Positions 20,819-31,170 of a stretch of DNA of 64,000 nucleotides are shown here, in pieces (the stretch's first letter is position 1; the number at the start of each line of letters is the position of its first letter). Origin of the DNA: Branchinecta lynchi (lineage: Eukaryota; Arthropoda; Branchiopoda; Anostraca; Branchinectidae); assembly GCA_023053575.1 (NCBI GenBank), contig JAKZAP010000016.1:7002046-7066045 (forward strand), read 5' to 3'. The translations under genes and the position numbers were made by a program. The notes under the pieces were generated by a model. The model did not search any database and was not told the origin of the DNA. It saw only the letters and a program-made list of their open reading frames with translations.

Positions 20819-21690
20819 CAATAGATAGATAGATAGATAGTTTATTGCTATAAGCAGCCCGAGGGCCATGGCAAAAATTTGTCATACAAAAAAACAGCAA
20901 CAAAAAACACTAATATATAATAACACTCTTTTCCTTTTAATTTGTTTTACTTAATTTGTTTTACTTATTCCAAAAACCTACTTCTGTGTTCCATCGCTAG
21001 CCTCAAAAATCGCCCCATTTTCTTTATACCAGCAAAACACTCATCCTTAAAAATTCGTTTTACCCACTCTTCGTCAAATACACGCACACCATACTCTTCT
21101 TTTCTCCATTCACTCAGCTCCATACAGTCGCAAAGCATGTGAATCACACTCTCATCCACGCACCCACACATCGGACAAAAGTAAGGACCGAACTTCTGCT
21201 TACACTGACCAATATAACGTCTTCTACCCCCAATTGGCAGACAATCTGCCAACAATTCAATAATTATTTTTAACTCATCCCGTCTAAGACCCGCTTTAAA
21301 CATTATATTCTCACCCCATGTCTCTCTTACCGCAGCATAAAACCCCAAAGATTCCGACTGGTCCTTCTGGGCATGCCAAACCTGTACTTCCTGGCTCTTA
21401 AGTATTTCTTTCACAACCTTAGTCACTCCTTCCTCCTTTCCTAATCCATCATTCCATAATTCTCCAACTCCGCAATCATCCAGTATCTTTTTTACTAGAT
21501 ACGGCCATGAAGTAGGCGATTCTTCTTTCAACGCTTCTAAATATGCAGATTTTAATAATCTAACACGTGGCATCCTAACAATCCTTTCCCAAAACCTAAC
21601 CATATTCACTAGTCTTATATTTCTTAGGGAAGTTAACCCTAACTCGCCCCTAACAACTACACTATTTGTCGATTTACTTACTCCTTACCT
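20819..21690 (-). pseudogene. LINE-A: C-terminal part of a non-LTR retrotransposon, copy 1
   Basis: A minus-strand frame (214 codons from 21609, open without Met back to about 21688) reads RGELGLTSLRNIRLVN, then MVRFWERIVRMPRVRLLK, and ends with CPMCGCVDESVIHMLCDC, a C-x2-C-x8-H-x3-C knuckle seen at the C-terminus of many LINE polyproteins. The reverse transcriptase domain is missing, so this is a 5'-truncated insertion. The 3' untranslated part has ccatggccctcgggctg and ends in ATCT repeats (20823-20842). Copies lie at 31171-31715 and 62036-62340. Confidence 0.78.
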
Positions 21691-21726
21691 CCTATCTAAT
21701 TAACTGTATGAACAAATCCAACAGAA

Positions 21727-21765
21727 TTCCATTTTGAGATCCAATCGTAGCCTTGGTCTTGTTTC
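21727..21765 (-). repeat. HEL-A head fragment
   Basis: The sequence ccattttgagatccaatcgt and agccttggtcttg is the terminal 40 bases of HEL-A in reverse orientation. The rest of the element is not adjacent. Confidence 0.65.
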
Positions 21766-21867
21766 AGATGGGAAGAAGATAGCTATATTAACAAACATGT
21801 AGCTATAGGCCCTTGTGAATAATAAGGCCGTTAACAACTTATCATGGGTCCTTATCATGGTTCCTCA

Positions 21868-22037
21868 TCACTTTCAAAAAACATGGACCACAGGGCCCAA
21901 CCAGCGCACGACGTTATCCACTGCTTCCTGGCCGATGATTGAAAATTAAGTGTCTTTTTCTGTGTGCTTATGTGATTTATTTATTTTCTTTCATTTACTC
22001 CGCCTTTTCAAAATGGCGGGTTATAAATAAATTACTT
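21868..22037 (+). repeat. Retroposon 3' piece ending in TTAC repeats, copy 2
   Basis: It is nearly identical to 8357-8520 over caacagggcccaaccagcgc-like sequence (here ccacagggcccaaccagcgc), ctgcttcctggccgatgatt and caaaatggcgggttataaat, and ends aattacttacttaatt. It ends 23 bases from the splice donor of the transporter exon. Confidence 0.78.
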
Positions 22038-22060
22038 ACTTAATTATTTTAAATTCTTAC

Positions 22061-22378
22061 CTGAACTAATCCAACCGTAATTCCAGAGCAGATCCCTGCC
22101 ACGCTCCTGGAAGCTATCATCATCATTTCTTCTTTACCGAGAAGCACAAGAACCCAAGAAAGTATTTGCGCAACGCTGACTATCGAGAAAACTCTCCTTC
22201 GGGGCCAAGAAATCATAAAGCCGAGAAAGATGGCGCCAAAAATGCCGCCAATACAGAAGAGATTTTGAATGAGCGGACGACTGAGTGTCTCCTGTGACAA
22301 GAAATCAGCAAGGGCATGGTAGGCGAGGCTGAAGCCTACAATGAAGCTGCCGATGGACACGATGAAAACAGGAACGAC
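22061..22378 (-). CDS. Sugar-transporter-like MFS protein, N-terminal exon
   Basis: It encodes 106 residues from VVPVFIVSIGSFIVGFSLAY to GICSGITVGLVQ, covering helices 1-4 of the carrier (helix 4 is ASRSVAGICSGITVGLV). The acceptor is ctcttttcag|GTCGTTCC at 22379-22380 and the donor is CAG|GTAAGA at 22060, with phase 0 at both ends. The exon joins in frame to 7285-8307 to give the standard GLVQVYISEIAHP. The loop 2-3 motif normally seen as G-x3-DRxGRR is here GFMISWPRRR, lacking the conserved Asp. A Met lies 27 bases further upstream in the open frame (22405), but the strong acceptor favours a separate small first exon carrying the start, which I could not locate. Confidence 0.85.
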
Positions 22379-22734
22379 CTGAAAAGAGACCTTGTTAAAG
22401 CACAACTAAAGGCCCACTCTATTTCCTTAGTTCATACATCTCTCAGCAACCAGCGCCTTCAACAGCATCAACCCCTATCTGTCTTCCTGTCTCAGCGCGT
22501 ACAATCCTGAAAACCTAGGCTTCAGCCTAAGGATTACCAAGCCAACCCATCCGGATATTACGAAAATTATGATCGCACTAAACATTTCCCGTTATCTATT
22601 TTGTTTCTCCGATTTATCACACCTTTTTCGTTTCCAATATCCGACAGTGGAGGACAACCGCCTCCCTTCTTCACCGCAGGCGGAAAATTTCGAGGAAAAA
22701 TGCCAAAAAGTGGATGAAAATCTCACTCCAAAAA

Positions 22735-23335
22735 CCTCAAATCAACTTCTGATGAAACTTTTTAATTTCTGGGTTTCGGCCGGATTCCGGTCGAACTATA
22801 TGTCAGGGTAGAAAATGGTTGTCAATTCAGCATATCATAAACCGAATATTTAATCAACTTCATGTAAAACTTTTACTTTCAACAAATCTCCAGTTTTGGC
22901 TTGATTCCGGCTGAATTACCTATCCGGGTACAAAACGATTGTCACATACGGGTTCAGCATGTTCTTACCCCTAAATCGAACATTCAATCAATTTCAAATA
23001 ACAGTTTTACTTTTAACAAATTTTCCGGTTTTGGCCGGATTCCGAACGAGCTAATTGTCCGGCGAGAAAATCAGTTTCAGATATTGATTCAGCATGTCTC
23101 CTTACCTCTAGATCGACTATCTCGTTTGCTTTTTAAAAAATTGTGTTTGTCCCATAATCCAAAACCCCTCCCCACCTCTAAACATGGGGCTATAGTGCTC
23201 ATCTATGAACCTGACTGTACTTCGACCCAATGGATCCTCCTACCGAGTTTGAAAAAAATATCTCTACCCCTTCGAGAGTTATCGTACTGACAAACGCACA
23301 GAAAGACGGAAAATCACACTTACGTTTTGGGATCC
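22735..23335 (+). repeat. HEL-A 3' part, truncated at its head
   Basis: Units with gggtttcggccggattccgg and ttttggccggattccgaacg, the tail 'ttcgagagttatcgtactga', a shortened microsatellite and tacgttttgggatcccaaaa are present. The head is missing (a detached head fragment lies at 21727). Confidence 0.75.
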
Positions 23336-23432
23336 CAAAAAGAAGAGAAGAGAAACATTTTCTCAACCATAGTTACTGATGACGAATTTAGGAACAAAGA
23401 GTTTGACATTTTTTTTTTATGCTGTGATGGTG

Positions 23433-23525
23433 CGAGGGGTTGCTCTCTCTCCGCCATCGGTGTACACTTCGGCGCGGCAACGCGCCACTTGGTGTACATC
23501 ATTTCTTAGAGTTAGCGACCCCTCG
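23433..23525. mobile_element. Short CGAGGGGTT-family MITE, 93 bp
   Basis: The ends are CGAGGGGTTGCTCTC and GAGTTAGCGACCCCTCG. The flanks are tgatggtg (23425-23432) and tgatgatg (23526-23533), an 8-bp duplication with one mismatch. A TGATGATGATGATGA run follows. Confidence 0.8.
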
Positions 23526-23539
23526 TGATGATGATGATG

Positions 23540-24597
23540 ATTTACTTCCGAAAGAAACTCTAACAGCATAAATTCCGAACTTACTTTCTCTAGTCAGGTC
23601 TATATGATTGAAAAATCAAAATATGAAAAAAAAAACTGGGACTGTCACCAAATATGAACTAAATATGATACCGATAAAGATTGTCTGTTCGGAAGTCAAC
23701 GAACGTCGGCACAATTTGTTTATTTTGTATTTCTGTTTTTACGAGTAGGGAATATGCGTGAGACTAGGCTTATTCTATTTAGTTCTTGGTAAGCGTGGTT
23801 TAGGGGGGGGGGGATACGGACTTGGAAAACTATTTTAGAACCAGGAGAGTGAAAGTGATCGGACTCCGAACTGAGCGAACAGGGAATCATTAGACACGAT
23901 CCCGATCAATACGCCATCTAGCAACCATTGTTCTAAACCATGTTCCTCACCGGAGGCAGATGGCCTCAGTCATGCAAAGAACGGACGTAAGGAAGTCCAA
24001 AACACGCCGGTGATCCTCAGGAAGAACGAGAAAACTTACGACTCAAATACAACAACTTAAATCCTGTGCCAGTCAATGACGGCGATCGCTGTGGATGGCT
24101 GTGTTGCCGCTTCCGGCTCTTCCGCTAGGTATTCGGCGATTTTGCATCGGCAAGGAGAGTTAGTCATCAAGAATATTCGCTGCGCACTTGCAGGATCAGA
24201 TGCAGACTCATGTGGCACGTGATTGACGTTCATCCGCCAAACTAGACCCGTTTAACTCTCGATTTCCTAGAAACGAGGTCATCATCTGTCTTTTGGGATA
24301 TTACCAGTTCCTGTTTGGAATGAAAAACTGGTTTTCAGCTTCCACAGTTTCTGTCAAAACCCTCGACTAAGCGTCTCGATTCCAAACAAAACTCTCGAGG
24401 ACACAGCTAAGCTTTTCCTTTAGTAACCTCTAACGATGTCAATAGACACTAGTTGCGTTTGTGCAGATACCATGGTATCTGATCTACGGTTGCTCTGCAA
24501 AAACGATAATTGCCAAAATTGCGCTTTTCGAAGTCAGGATACAAAAAAAACTGACAGTCTGGGGATTTTTGGAGGCCGGAGGCTATGCTAAGTTACT
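23540..24597. other. Unassigned intergenic sequence
   Basis: Nothing coding is recognised. It holds a run of ten G at 23803-23813 and no recognisable repeat termini. Confidence 0.4.
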
Positions 24598-24605
24598 GTC
24601 ACTGT

Positions 24606-25200
24606 CAGAGGCGTTACTAGCTGAAATGTTTGTCGGGGGGGGGGGGGGGGGCAAGGTATTTACTGACTGTTGTTGCAGAAAGAAGAACTGTTTTCAAGAA
24701 CAAAAATGACAGCTTTGAAAAATAATTGACTAATTAAAAAAAATGACGGTTTTGACAAAAAATCAACTGATTTTCAGGAAAAATAACTGTTTTCATGAAA
24801 AAAAAAAACTGTTTTGACGGAAAATTGCAGTGCTTCACGCCAACTCAGTTATATTTTACAGACTGGCCGGACACATTTGGAGGATATTTGATAGTGCAAA
24901 ACGGATACGTCAGCTGAATTTTATTGGAGCTATATTTCAGTCCTTCTTGGCAAGGTCCTATTCAGGCTCAAAACCGCTCAAGATGGAAAATGAACTTGTG
25001 GGAAGGGTCCGTTTTTCCAACTTGAGCGGTCTTGAGCCTGAAGAGGACCCTTGCCAAGAACGGCCGAAGTATAGCTCCAAGAAAATTCAGCTGACGTACC
25101 CATTTTGCACCATCAAATATGATTCGCAGTCAGCTTGGGCTGAAGGAATATTTATATTTGGAAGGGTCGCCCCCCCCCCCCCACAGTTGTGACGCCCCTG
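24606..25200. mobile_element. hAT-like element, 595 bp, holding a nested palindrome
   Basis: The ends CAGAGGCGTTACTAGC and GTTGTGACGCCCCTG are flanked by gtcactgt (24598-24605) and ttcactgt (25201-25208), one mismatch in eight. A 17-base G run lies near the left end and a C run at 25170-25182. The left interior is a series of short A/T-rich phrases around 'aactgttttca'. Relatives with the same CAGRGGCGT end start at 48198, 49190 and 50869. Confidence 0.8.
24884..25120. mobile_element. REP4: palindromic element nested in the hAT element
   Basis: The arms atatttgatagtgcaaaacg, gatacgtcagctgaatttta and ttggagctatatttc are mirrored by gaagtatagctccaagaaaa, ttcagctgacgtacccattt and tgcaccatcaaatat. 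The centre has a further inverted pair (ggctcaaaaccgctcaag / cttgagcggtcttgagcc). The whole 237 bp can fold into one hairpin. Fragments occur at 7131, 17766, 41292, 50494 and 63800. Confidence 0.85.
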
Positions 25201-25208
25201 TTCACTGT

Positions 25209-26290
25209 ACATACTGTACGGATGTCTCATGCTTGTCGGCCATGCCACATGGCTATTTCCATTTTTTAATTAAATTATGATAACTTAACTAATTTGAACA
25301 GCTAAAAAGGCTGAGAAGCTCAGTAGCAAAGTCGGGTTACAGTAAATCAGTAGCTTAGTGAATAACCTAGATGCTGTGAGTCTGCGACTAGTCAGCAGAA
25401 ATATTTTCATATCCTGTGGTTTGATCAGTAGTACAGGGAAAAATATAGAACCCTGAAGCTGCCACCCACAACTATGGTAGTCAGAATAAAGTTTACTTGC
25501 AAACATCTCCATTATTTTAAAAGGCTAACCATGTTGAGTCCCTAATATGTGTTTGCATTGTTTATTTTCTTTTTCTTATGAGATATTTTATGGTTTTTGT
25601 TTGCCACTAGTTAGCCAAGCTAAAAATCAACAAATTTTATTGTATTATATTTGTTTTAACGACTGTAAATTCCTCTGTAATTGCAAGGTTTGTTAATACT
25701 ATAATATCTAAGTACCTATGGTGTTGTAACATATTGTTTTCTTTACAGAAAACTGACTAGCCAAGAAGCAGGTCCGGATTGCGAATAGCCTAAAGAAAGA
25801 GGAGGAATCTGACTTCTTATTTTGTGCCAAAGACGGATATTCTTCCTTTATCAGAGGCTTGAGTCCTGGACAAGCTCAGTGATACATTGAAGACAGTAAG
25901 AGACAGGCACTATAGGCCTCTGATGACTACAATGGCAGGTGCTGCCATTGGCAGCACCTTGGTGGAGGCAGTGAGAAGGCCAAATATCATGAAAAGTTTA
26001 TCAAGGGGCTTCTCAATCAGAAGAGATTGTACATGGTTACGGTTTGCCAAAAATGGATGCTGTTTGCCAACAGCCCATAAAAGAGAAAACTGATCGACTT
26101 TTATATGTGTATTTGTGCCAAACAACTGACATCGCTCCTTTGTCACAGGCTAAAGTGTTAGACAAGCTAAGTGATTTGCTGCAAAAAAGCTCATGACTGC
26201 AATGTCAAAACCTGATTTTTGCGATTATGTGTTGCATGAAACTTGTTAGCTGATTCCATTTTCTACTGACAAATCTGATGCGTAGGCTAC
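25209..26290. other. Decayed sequence with no recognisable gene
   Basis: The 25760-26200 part has a denser, less AT-rich composition and coding-like phrases on the plus strand, but every frame is broken by stops. I take it to be an old transposon or pseudogene of unknown type. Confidence 0.35.
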
Positions 26291-26296
26291 ACATCG

Positions 26297-26339
26297 ACGC
26301 AACGCAAGAATAGAACTTGGTTATATTCTTGCGTTGCGT
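26297..26339. repeat. Perfect 16-bp stem inverted repeat
   Basis: acgcaacgcaagaata (26297-26312) and tattcttgcgttgcgt (26324-26339) are exact complements with an 11-base loop. Further copies of ctgcgttgcatcgacgcag follow at once, so the area is rich in cgacgca/tgcgtcg. Confidence 0.85.
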
Positions 26340-26469
26340 TTTATTTCTCTGCGCAAGCTCTGCGTTGCATCGACGCAGACGCTGCGTCAGCATTATTTTG
26401 ACTTGTTTTATGGTGTTTGTGTGCACGTTCAGTGAAGTATCGATGTATACCACCAAAAAGCAAGTCTTC

Positions 26470-26600
26470 GGCGATATTTGTATTTTTCGATCCATCGATA
26501 TTTTCACTTTCGATCTACGATGTACCGATATTTTCACTGCCGATATTCGATATATTGATATTTTCAGTTTCGACGTTGCATATATTGATATTTCGGGTCC
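26470..26600. repeat. Degenerate CGATATTTTCA tandem array
   Basis: Imperfect units of about 35-40 bp recur, each with gatattttcactttcgat or a near variant. The cgata/tatcg theme returns at 27020-27250. Confidence 0.6.
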
Positions 26601-26639
26601 ATTTTTCGCTCTCAATAACGTTTCGTCCCGCTGACGTTT

Positions 26640-27659
26640 AAGAAGGAAATGGTAGTCAAACATAATAATATATAGATAGCACTTTACACAAGGGTCTTGT
26701 ACCGTGACTAATAAACAAGAATTAGTCTTTTAATGTAATTTAGAAGTCTAGGACTACATTGTCGGAGCCGCGTAGACATACCAGGACCCACAAGGCAGGG
26801 TCTCATGGTGAAAACTAAATAGAGCCAAATATATAATTTCAATGGGGGAGACGGCCTTGAGAAACCACTAGTCAAACATTACTCTGCATCATGTTTTGTT
26901 AAAAATTTCGGTTGATACAAGAAATAAGTTACGAAAAATATGTTGCTCCAACTTCGGATATATAAGTGGTAATTCTATTAGGTTATTTACATTAGTTAGA
27001 AAATAAACGGAAATGTCAAAATATCGTTTCCGATATCGATATTACATTTCCGTATCGATATTTGATCCACGTCACCGCTTTACGTCACCAAGAGTGATTG
27101 TTTCTTTAGGTATTTTGTGCAAAAAGCACTCGAGTTGAGAAGTGCTGTTTCTTAGTTTGTTATTTTGTTTAGTTTCCTATGAGTTGTTTGTTTATCCTGT
27201 ATACGACCTTTGTTTTTTTCAATACAGATATATATGTCGATATCGCCCACAAGTACCATACAAGTGCGCTGCAAGGTTCGCTTATATCGCACTGAACCTC
27301 ACCTGAACTCTCGTTTCCTGATCGGGCATGTAGCAAAATCTTCTTCTTCTTCTTCTGACATCATCATCCATAAACGGAACTGAACTCGGAAAATCGGACT
27401 CCGCTAGGGGACTCGGGGCCCGACTCATTTCGCGTTGGTGTTCGACTTCGGACAGATCGGTCTCAGACGTATGATTGTGATTGTAGCATCGACAGGGGCG
27501 ACCTCGGTGGTCAGTGTGAGAGCGCGGGAGACGACTCATATGTTCAGCACCATGCCTCCTTCTAGAAGAAGCAGAAGAATATCCAGTGTTAGAAGTTTCT
27601 GTCAGGCAGTAAATTCATGGCGGGGGGCTGTGATGGTGGCTATCCCCAGTGAGAACAAG
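26640..27659. other. Unassigned intergenic sequence
   Basis: No gene is recognised. There is a CTTCTT run near 27340-27356. Frames at 27282-27539 (minus) and 27435-27683 (plus) overlap and match no known family. Confidence 0.35.
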
Positions 27660-27864
27660 ATATATCTTGCCTGGGCGACGTGAAGTGTTGCAGCAAGCTT
27701 TGTTCGGCTTCGCCGATTTTGTTTCTTCGCTAACGGTTAAACGCTGAATTTGTCAACCCATCGAGGTTTTCAAAATCGTATGTTCCAATCCAAGAAATTT
27801 TCTTTTCTGAACTGATGACACACTTTGTTATCACATGTATTGGCTGTCCCTCAGTGTTGAAAAA

Positions 27865-28626
27865 CAAAGACCTAAGGTTTCGATGGGATCCCAAAAATCT
27901 AATATTTGATCCAGACAATTGGGTCATGTCTTGGCCAGATCCAGTCTTCGCCACGCTAATCATCTGAGAAAACCAAGTTCAGATTTACCTCTATAAGCCA
28001 CATCTATTTTGACGATACTGACCGAAACTTCCTGCTTTACTTCTGCCAAATTTCCGGTTTTGGCCGAATCCAGAGCGAACTACTTGTCCAGCAAAAATAG
28101 AACAATTCAGAAAAGAATTCAGCGCATCTTCTTCTCCTATAAAGAACATCTAATAACTTCAAATAAAACTTTAACTTATTAAATTTCCGGTTCAACCGGA
28201 TTCCAGACGTATTATATGTCCGGGTAAAAAATGATGGTCATATACAGACTCAGCGTCTTTTCTTAGCCCTATAAAACTTTCGCTTTTAATAAATTTTCCG
28301 GTTTGGCCAGATTCCAAGCAAACTAGTTGTTCGATAAGAAAATGGTTTTCACCATCGTGTTCAGCATGTCTTCTTACCCCGTAATCGACTTTCACATTAG
28401 CTGTTTAAAAATATTCTGTTTATCCTTTAATTTGAACCCCACCCCTAAATGTAGCGCTACAGAGCCCATCTATGAACTTGACCTCACCCTTGACCCAAAA
28501 AATCCTCAAACCAAGTTTCATCAAAATATCTCATTCCCTTCGAGAGTTATCGTGCTGATAGACGGACGGATAGACGGACAGCTTTTGCGATCTCATAGGT
28601 ATCCCTCCACTTCCGTTTGGGATCCC
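27865..28626 (+). mobile_element. HEL-A copy 4, inserted in REP1
   Basis: The head CAAAGACCTAAGGTTTCGAT and the tail cttccgtttgggatccc are present, with a microsatellite gacggacggatagacggaca. The target reads gttg-aaaa on the left and aaaaacaac on the right. REP1 copy 1 has gttgtaaaaacaacaat at the same place, so the insertion point is an A run. Confidence 0.88.
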
Positions 28627-28699
28627 AAAAACAACAAAAACAGAATATCGGAAGTAAGGACTTAATTGACTTAGCAGCCAGTTGAACTTTATCCTTTTT

Positions 28700-29485
28700 G
28701 GGATCCCAGACCGTAAGTGAAGGGATACCTATGACATCGCGAAAGTTGTCCGTCTGTTCGTCCGTCCGTCCGTCCGTCTGTCAACGCGATAACTCTCGAA
28801 GGGAATGAGCTATTTTGATGAAACTTGGAGTGAGGACTCTTCGAGTCAAGGGAAAGGTCGAGTTCGTAGATCGGTCCAATAGCTGCATATTTAGGGGAGG
28901 GGAAGGGGTTTCACATTAAGGGGCGAAACAAATATTTTTTAAAAGCTAATGAGATAGTTGATTACGGTGTAAGACGACATGCTGAACACGAATATGAAAA
29001 CCATATTCTCGCCGGACAAGTAGTTCACCCGGAATCCGGCTGAAACCGGAAAGTTTGTTAAAAGTAAAAGTTTTATCTGAAGTTGACTAGAGGTTCAATT
29101 TAAGGATAGTGAAACATTCTATCTCCGAATATGAAAATTAATTTGTCGCCGGACAAGTAGATCGCCTGGAATCCGGCCATAGCCGGAAAATCTGTTAAAA
29201 GTAAAAGTTTTATATGAATTTCATTTATGTTCGATTTATGGGTAAGAAGACATGCTGAATCGTGTATGACAATTATTTTGTACCTGGACACATAGTTCGC
29301 TACGAATCCTACTGAAATCAAAAAATTTGTTAAAAGTTGAACTTTTATCTGAAGTTGATTAGAGGTTCGACATAGGGGTATGGAGATACGCTCACATGCT
29401 GAATCCATATTTGAACTTCGTCTTCTCAGATGATTACCACTGGACCTCTACAAGCCCCGACTGTCTGTAAATTATTTTGGTCTCG
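28700..29485 (-). mobile_element. HEL-A copy 5, inserted in REP1, opposite orientation
   Basis: It starts GGGATCCCAGACCGTAAGTG, carries gtccgtccgtccgtccgtct, and ends attattttggtctcg. The flanks are aactttatccttttt on the left and ttactcgtagacatcgtgac on the right. The undisturbed REP1 reads tccttttcaatcgtagacat, so the target is a T run with no clear duplication. Confidence 0.85.
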
Positions 29486-29534
29486 TTACTCGTAGACATC
29501 GTGACTGGTGAAAACTTGGAACATTATATTATAT

Positions 29535-29720
29535 AAGGTTTGAAGTCAAGCTGACCATTCATTTCAAATACAATAGAAAAACGTGATTTTCAGGGTTTTG
29601 CCGGAAGTGCAACCGAAATATCCGAAATTGTATTTATCAGTCGCACATCATCTTGGAGGGCTAACTAGCTGATCAAGAAAAAAAAAACGAAAATCTCGTT
29701 TTCTATTGTATTTCATAATA
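29535..29720. mobile_element. Small insert in REP1 with inverted internal repeats
   Basis: REP1 elsewhere reads 'atatcttatataatctagttgg'-like sequence. Here atattatataa occurs on both sides (29524-29534 and about 29717-29727) around an insert that contains aaatacaatagaaaa and the inverse tttctattgtattt. The boundaries are approximate. Confidence 0.5.
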
Positions 29721-30420
29721 TTATATAACCTAGTTGGTATTATAAAGCTAGCCGTAACTTTTCAGGATCAAAATACCATAGATGCCATGTACTAATTATT
29801 GCAGATCTATGTCTTTGTTTCACATTAATAATTTATATCCATATTAGGTTTGAACAAAATCTGCAAAATCACACAAAATCTGCAAAACCCTCATCAACGA
29901 AGATGATTATGGTCTAGCAGCCGATTGTTGGTCTGCTCACGACTGGGGACGGCCTATTTTTGGTTTCAGTGTGTACCTTACAACTGAAGTTGTCAACCCC
30001 CCTACATTTCCTAACTATTGTTTCTCATGAAGGAATTTTTGTAGAAAAAAACGAATAGCCTATACTTTGATCAGCTTATCAAGATCTATCGACTGCCGTT
30101 GATACAAAAAAAAAACCGTAACTAATAGTTCACAAGTTGACTTTCCTGTCGTAGGCCAACTTTCTAATACCATCACTTAGAAAGGAGCAAAGGACAAACT
30201 CTAATTCCATTACCAATAAGAGAACTTTTTAAAGTTTAAGAGGCACGTCTGATATCATTTCTCTTCCTCAATCCCAAGTGTAAGAAATAGAATGATAAAC
30301 TCAGCTGTAATCAAGAACAGAAATGGGTAGAAATAATAGATGGCAGCACTTTCGGGCACTCAAAGAAGGGGGCCGTTGAACTGCCGCACATATTTAGCAT
30401 ACTGGTTTGACTGATCGACA

Positions 30421-30719
30421 ATTTGAAACTGGTTTTCGCACAGCTTCAACATTCTTGCAATGTATTACATGAACGACTAGTTTCTTCCGAAAATGTTAAT
30501 GTTCGCGTTCTTTCTATTGTAGAGTGTAGATTACGGTCGTTGGCCGGAATAAGGCTATAACGGCCTAATCAACGGTTTAAAAGACCAAGAGATCCAAGCT
30601 TGACAAATTCAGAAGGGCATTCCAGTGTCCTTGCTATTTTTTTAGGCGGCCGAACAGACTCGGGATGAAGGAACTATGTTTAAAGTTTAACTGAAAAGCC
30701 AACTTATTTTTATACCTTT
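30421..30719. other. Unassigned sequence
   Basis: Nothing recognisable. It is ordinary AT-rich sequence between REP1 and the candidate frame at 30781. Confidence 0.35.
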
Positions 30720-30780
30720 GATTTGAATACACTGAATTATTTTGACTCCTGTAAGCGATTTTTGTTTTTTTCGTCGCGTA

Positions 30781-31033
30781 GTCTAGTAGTGACGTTGGGA
30801 ATCTCCGCTGGTTGTTCGACAAAGAAACTTACGACGAGCCGCGGAAAATTTGAATGTCTGCAAAAGTGTGCTTTCAATGGCCAACTAAGTGAAGATTTTG
30901 AAATGTTCGATTCCAGACTGCAGAATCACATCGGAAGAGAGCCCTTTATTCCCTGCTACCCCGTAAAGGTTTCCTTTGTGGAAGGACCCAGTCAACAGAG
31001 AGCTAAACATTTCAAACATAGAGGTATGTCCGA
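30781..31033 (+). other. Candidate exon-like open frame, function unknown
   Basis: A tract ttttgtttttttcgtcgcgtag could act as a splice acceptor at 30780. The open frame then reads through KFECLQKCAFNGQLSEDFEM, RLQNHIGREPFIPCYPVKVS and ends at AGAG|GTATGT (31023), a plausible donor. The amino-acid composition looks like protein and not random AT-rich translation, but I match it to no family. It could also be the 5' part of a retrotransposon. Confidence 0.3.
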
Positions 31034-31170
31034 ATAGAGGTACAACAGTTATGGAAGAGAAATTACGTCAGCTAAAATTCAATAATCGTGGATAACAAAG
31101 CAACGAAGTAACGCGTTTTTCTCGGCTCTTCTAGTCTAATTAAGTGAAAATATGATGGGTAACCAGACTG

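Larger units (their letters stand above)
8308..22060 (-). other. 13.8-kb intron of the transporter gene
   Basis: It is bounded on the minus strand by the donor CAG|GTAAGA at 22060 and the acceptor TTTTAG at 8308. It holds nearly all repeat classes of the window. Two near-identical retroposon copies (8357-8520 and 21868-22037) sit 50 and 23 bases inside its two ends, in the same orientation and antisense to the gene. Confidence 0.85.
27660..30420 (+). repeat. REP1 copy 2, interrupted by two HEL-A insertions and a third insert
   Basis: After removing 27865-28626, 28700-29485 and about 29535-29720, the remainder follows REP1 copy 1: ttgcctgggcgacgtgaagt, ggttaaacgctgaatttgtc, acagaatatcggaagtaagg, cgtagacatcgtgactggtg, and the end part aactttctaataccatcact to cacatatttagcat. 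It is more diverged than the copies at 1069 and 54140 and appears to contain only part of the tandem dimer. Confidence 0.75.

Noticed and set aside
25887..26093. Short plus frame (MKTVRDRHYRPLMTTMAG...) as a host gene
   Set aside because: Neighbouring sequence in the same frame is full of stops, and no family is recognised. It was kept only as decayed sequence.
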